Assembly (NCBI GenBank): GCA_965203795.1
Contig: OZ241915.1
Location: 3,844,001-3,908,000 of the forward strand
Source: CBDBBY01 sp965203795
GTDB lineage: Bacteria; Pseudomonadota; Alphaproteobacteria; Rhodobacterales; Rhodobacteraceae
Length of the DNA stretch: 64,000 nt
Direction: 5' to 3'
The translations under genes were made by a program, and so were the position numbers. The notes beneath the pieces are model-generated. The model did no database searches and was not told where the DNA came from. It saw only the letters and a list, made by a program, of their open reading frames with translations. Shown here in pieces: positions 62,735-64,000 of this stretch. Positions within the stretch are counted from its first letter, which is position 1. Each line of letters starts with the position of its first letter.

Positions 62735-63625
62735 TCAGCTCGTCCTGGTTGGCGCTCCGAATTCAAACGTCGGCAGCCCTTTGACGCCGGGCTTGACGGC
62801 GAACAAATGCCCGTCGGGGCCGTCATCTCCCGTGCCCGTTCTGGCCGACGTGACGTACAGGGTGTCGAGGTCTTCCCCGCCGAACGCGACGCTCGTCGGG
62901 CGCGTTGCCGGCAGGTCCACCACCTGATCGACAACGCCGCCGGGTCCGAAACGGACCACGCAGCTTCCGTCCCAGCGCGCGTTCCAAACGCCCCCCTCCG
63001 CATCCACGCACGAGCCGTCCGGTAGGCCCCTGTCGAAACGGGCGAAGTCCCGCCGGTTCGACGGGGTGCCGGTTCCGAGGTCGTAGTCGTACGACCAGAT
63101 CATGCCGATCTTGGTGTCGCAGAAGTACATCCGGTCGTTCTCCGGGCTGAAGCAAAGGGTGTTGGAAATCCAGATCCCCGATTCGAAAGGCGTGACGGAG
63201 AGGTCGGAATCCAGCCGGTAAAGCGTGCCGGATGCTTGCACCAAATCGATATCCTGCGCTCCCGGGGAGACGTTGTTCTGCATGGTTCCGAACCAGTACC
63301 GGCCCTTCGCGTCGGTGCCGCCGTCGTTGCACCGGTTGAAAGGCAGGCCCGGTTCGGGGTCCGCCACCATGGTGAGCTGCCTGGTCTCCAGATCGTATTT
63401 GTGGATGCCCCTGTGGGCGGCGATGACCAGGCCGTCGCCCCAGGGACGCATGCTGGTGATCATCTGCGGCATGGGATGCCGCTCCAGAGAACCGGTCGCC
63501 GGATCATGGATCAGCAGCTCCGACGGCGGCAGAATGCTCAGCCAGAAGACCCTCTTCCGCTTGGAATGCCAAAACGCGCTTTCGCCCAATAGGTTGCCGC
63601 AGGGAACAACGACTTCAGCCTTCAT
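62735..63625 (-). CDS. SMP-30/gluconolactonase-family protein
   Basis: A 296-residue six-bladed propeller lactonase. ATG 63625 has GAGGTG 7 bases upstream; a GTG three codons earlier is less likely. Metal-site residues fit the family: Glu in NLLGESAFWHSKRKRVFWLS, Asn in FNRCNDGGTDAKGRYWFGTM, Asn in GIWISNTLCFSPENDRMYFC and Asp in DGSCVDAEGGVWNARW. It hydrolyses a sugar lactone, substrate not fixed by sequence. Next to a mutarotase-like gene, which suggests a sugar acid pathway. A fragment of a paralogue lies at 60.0 kb. Confidence 0.88.
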   Translation of the reverse strand: MKAEVVVPCGNLLGESAFWHSKRKRVFWLSILPPSELLIHDPATGSLERHPMPQMITSMRPWGDGLVIAAHRGIHKYDLETRQLTMVADPEPGLPFNRCNDGGTDAKGRYWFGTMQNNVSPGAQDIDLVQASGTLYRLDSDLSVTPFESGIWISNTLCFSPENDRMYFCDTKIGMIWSYDYDLGTGTPSNRRDFARFDRGLPDGSCVDAEGGVWNARWDGSCVVRFGPGGVVDQVVDLPATRPTSVAFGGEDLDTLYVTSARTGTGDDGPDGHLFAVKPGVKGLPTFEFGAPTRTS

Positions 63626-63809
63626 GTTCGTCACCTCTCATGGCCCGTGCCGCGTCCGTTAGCGGCGGTCCGCTTGGGCGGAACGCTAGCACCGGCGGTT
63701 GAACCCTTCAAATCATGCCGGATTCCGGGCGACATGTTTGGCCGATCAGCGGGCGGTTGTTCGGCGGGACGGTCCGGCCGGAACAGCGAGCGATCGCCGC
63801 GGGAACCGG

Positions 63810-64000
63810 CTACGGCCCTGTCAGCTCGATCCGGACGCTCCATTCATGGCGGTCGCCGGGTTCAAGGACCAGCGCCCGCGACATCGATTCCGCTTCCGCG
63901 AGGTCGTCTGCGAACGCGGTCGTCGGTTCCAGAGCCACCTAGTGAACGGGATCGTCCGGCGGCCAGCCGCAGTAGTCGAGCCACAATCCGAGCGCCCGGA
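63810..64000 (-). pseudogene. C-terminal end of a galactose-mutarotase-like gene with a TAG
   Basis: The minus strand enters the window in frame with RALGLWLDYCGWPPDDPVH, then a TAG at 63939-63941, then VALEPTTAFADDLAEAES and EWSVRIELTGP to a stop at 63810. The block LWLxYxGWP...VALEPTT is typical of aldose-epimerase/mutarotase-like proteins, where an aromatic or His residue occupies the stop position. Most of the gene lies outside the window. Confidence 0.5.

Overview
The window looks like chromosomal DNA of a GC-rich proteobacterium, most likely an alphaproteobacterium. The evidence is a tyrosine/homogentisate pathway (hpd, hmgA), a sugar ABC transporter of the Ugp/Mal type, a BioMNY biotin importer, RidA, SMP-30 and N-acyl-D-amino-acid deacylase genes. 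The assignment is inference from gene content. The dominant impression is decay. At least seven insertion sequences are present. Several metabolic genes carry single in-frame stop codons (hpd, a sulfatase, an NYN-domain gene, a partial mutarotase-like gene) and others are split by IS elements. This is what a lineage with relaxed selection, for example a recently host-restricted symbiont, would show, although assembly error must be excluded.

Layout. 0-1.8 kb: a MarR regulator convergent with a broken hpd, plus a perfect palindrome upstream of hpd. 2-6.2 kb: an I-type conjugation/type IV pilus block (DotM/TrbA-like, PilM-like, PilU-like, PilV). 6.3-13.2 kb: a DUF3500 gene split by an IS4-family element, then an HD-hydrolase/YwgA-like pair whose HD gene is split by an ISNCY element. 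13.2-24.9 kb: an IS island with three copies of one IS110-family element, two of them carrying an IS1182-family element at exactly the same internal position, an ISAs1 element between two inverted IS110 copies, IS remnants and one passenger gene (yfbU). 25.2-26.6 kb: a STAND-like ATPase. 26.6-31.6 kb: a sulfatase / arylsulfotransferase-like / cupin operon, with the sulfatase wrecked by two stops and an insertion. 31.9-35.9 kb: a ThDP enzyme, hmgA and a dNMP-kinase-like gene. 36-39.4 kb: a duplicated segment (3' end of the ABC ATPase gene plus a small membrane protein gene) with IS remnants. 39.4-43.7 kb: an intact sugar ABC transporter operon with an intercistronic hairpin. 43.9-45.4 kb: three small genes (YciI-like, cupin, RidA). 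45.5-51.4 kb: an AT-richer accessory island with an AlbA_2/TPR protein, an istB remnant and an OLD-like ATPase plus a broken DUF3226/TOPRIM gene. 51.4-53.3 kb: bioMNY. 53.4-59.9 kb: thiolase, AMP-ligase, PLP enzyme, D-aminoacylase and EcsC. 60-64 kb: an SMP-30 fragment, a broken NYN gene preceded by three tandem promoter-hairpin-terminator units, an intact SMP-30 gene and the end of a broken mutarotase-like gene.

The strongest candidates for something undescribed are two. One is the triplicated promoter/two-hairpin/terminator unit at 61.6-62.2 kb, in which RNA structure and promoter spacing are kept while the attached NYN start codon is lost. The other is the roughly 355-bp conserved non-coding end of the IS110 element (a possible guide-RNA locus), which IS1182 has entered at one fixed position in two copies.
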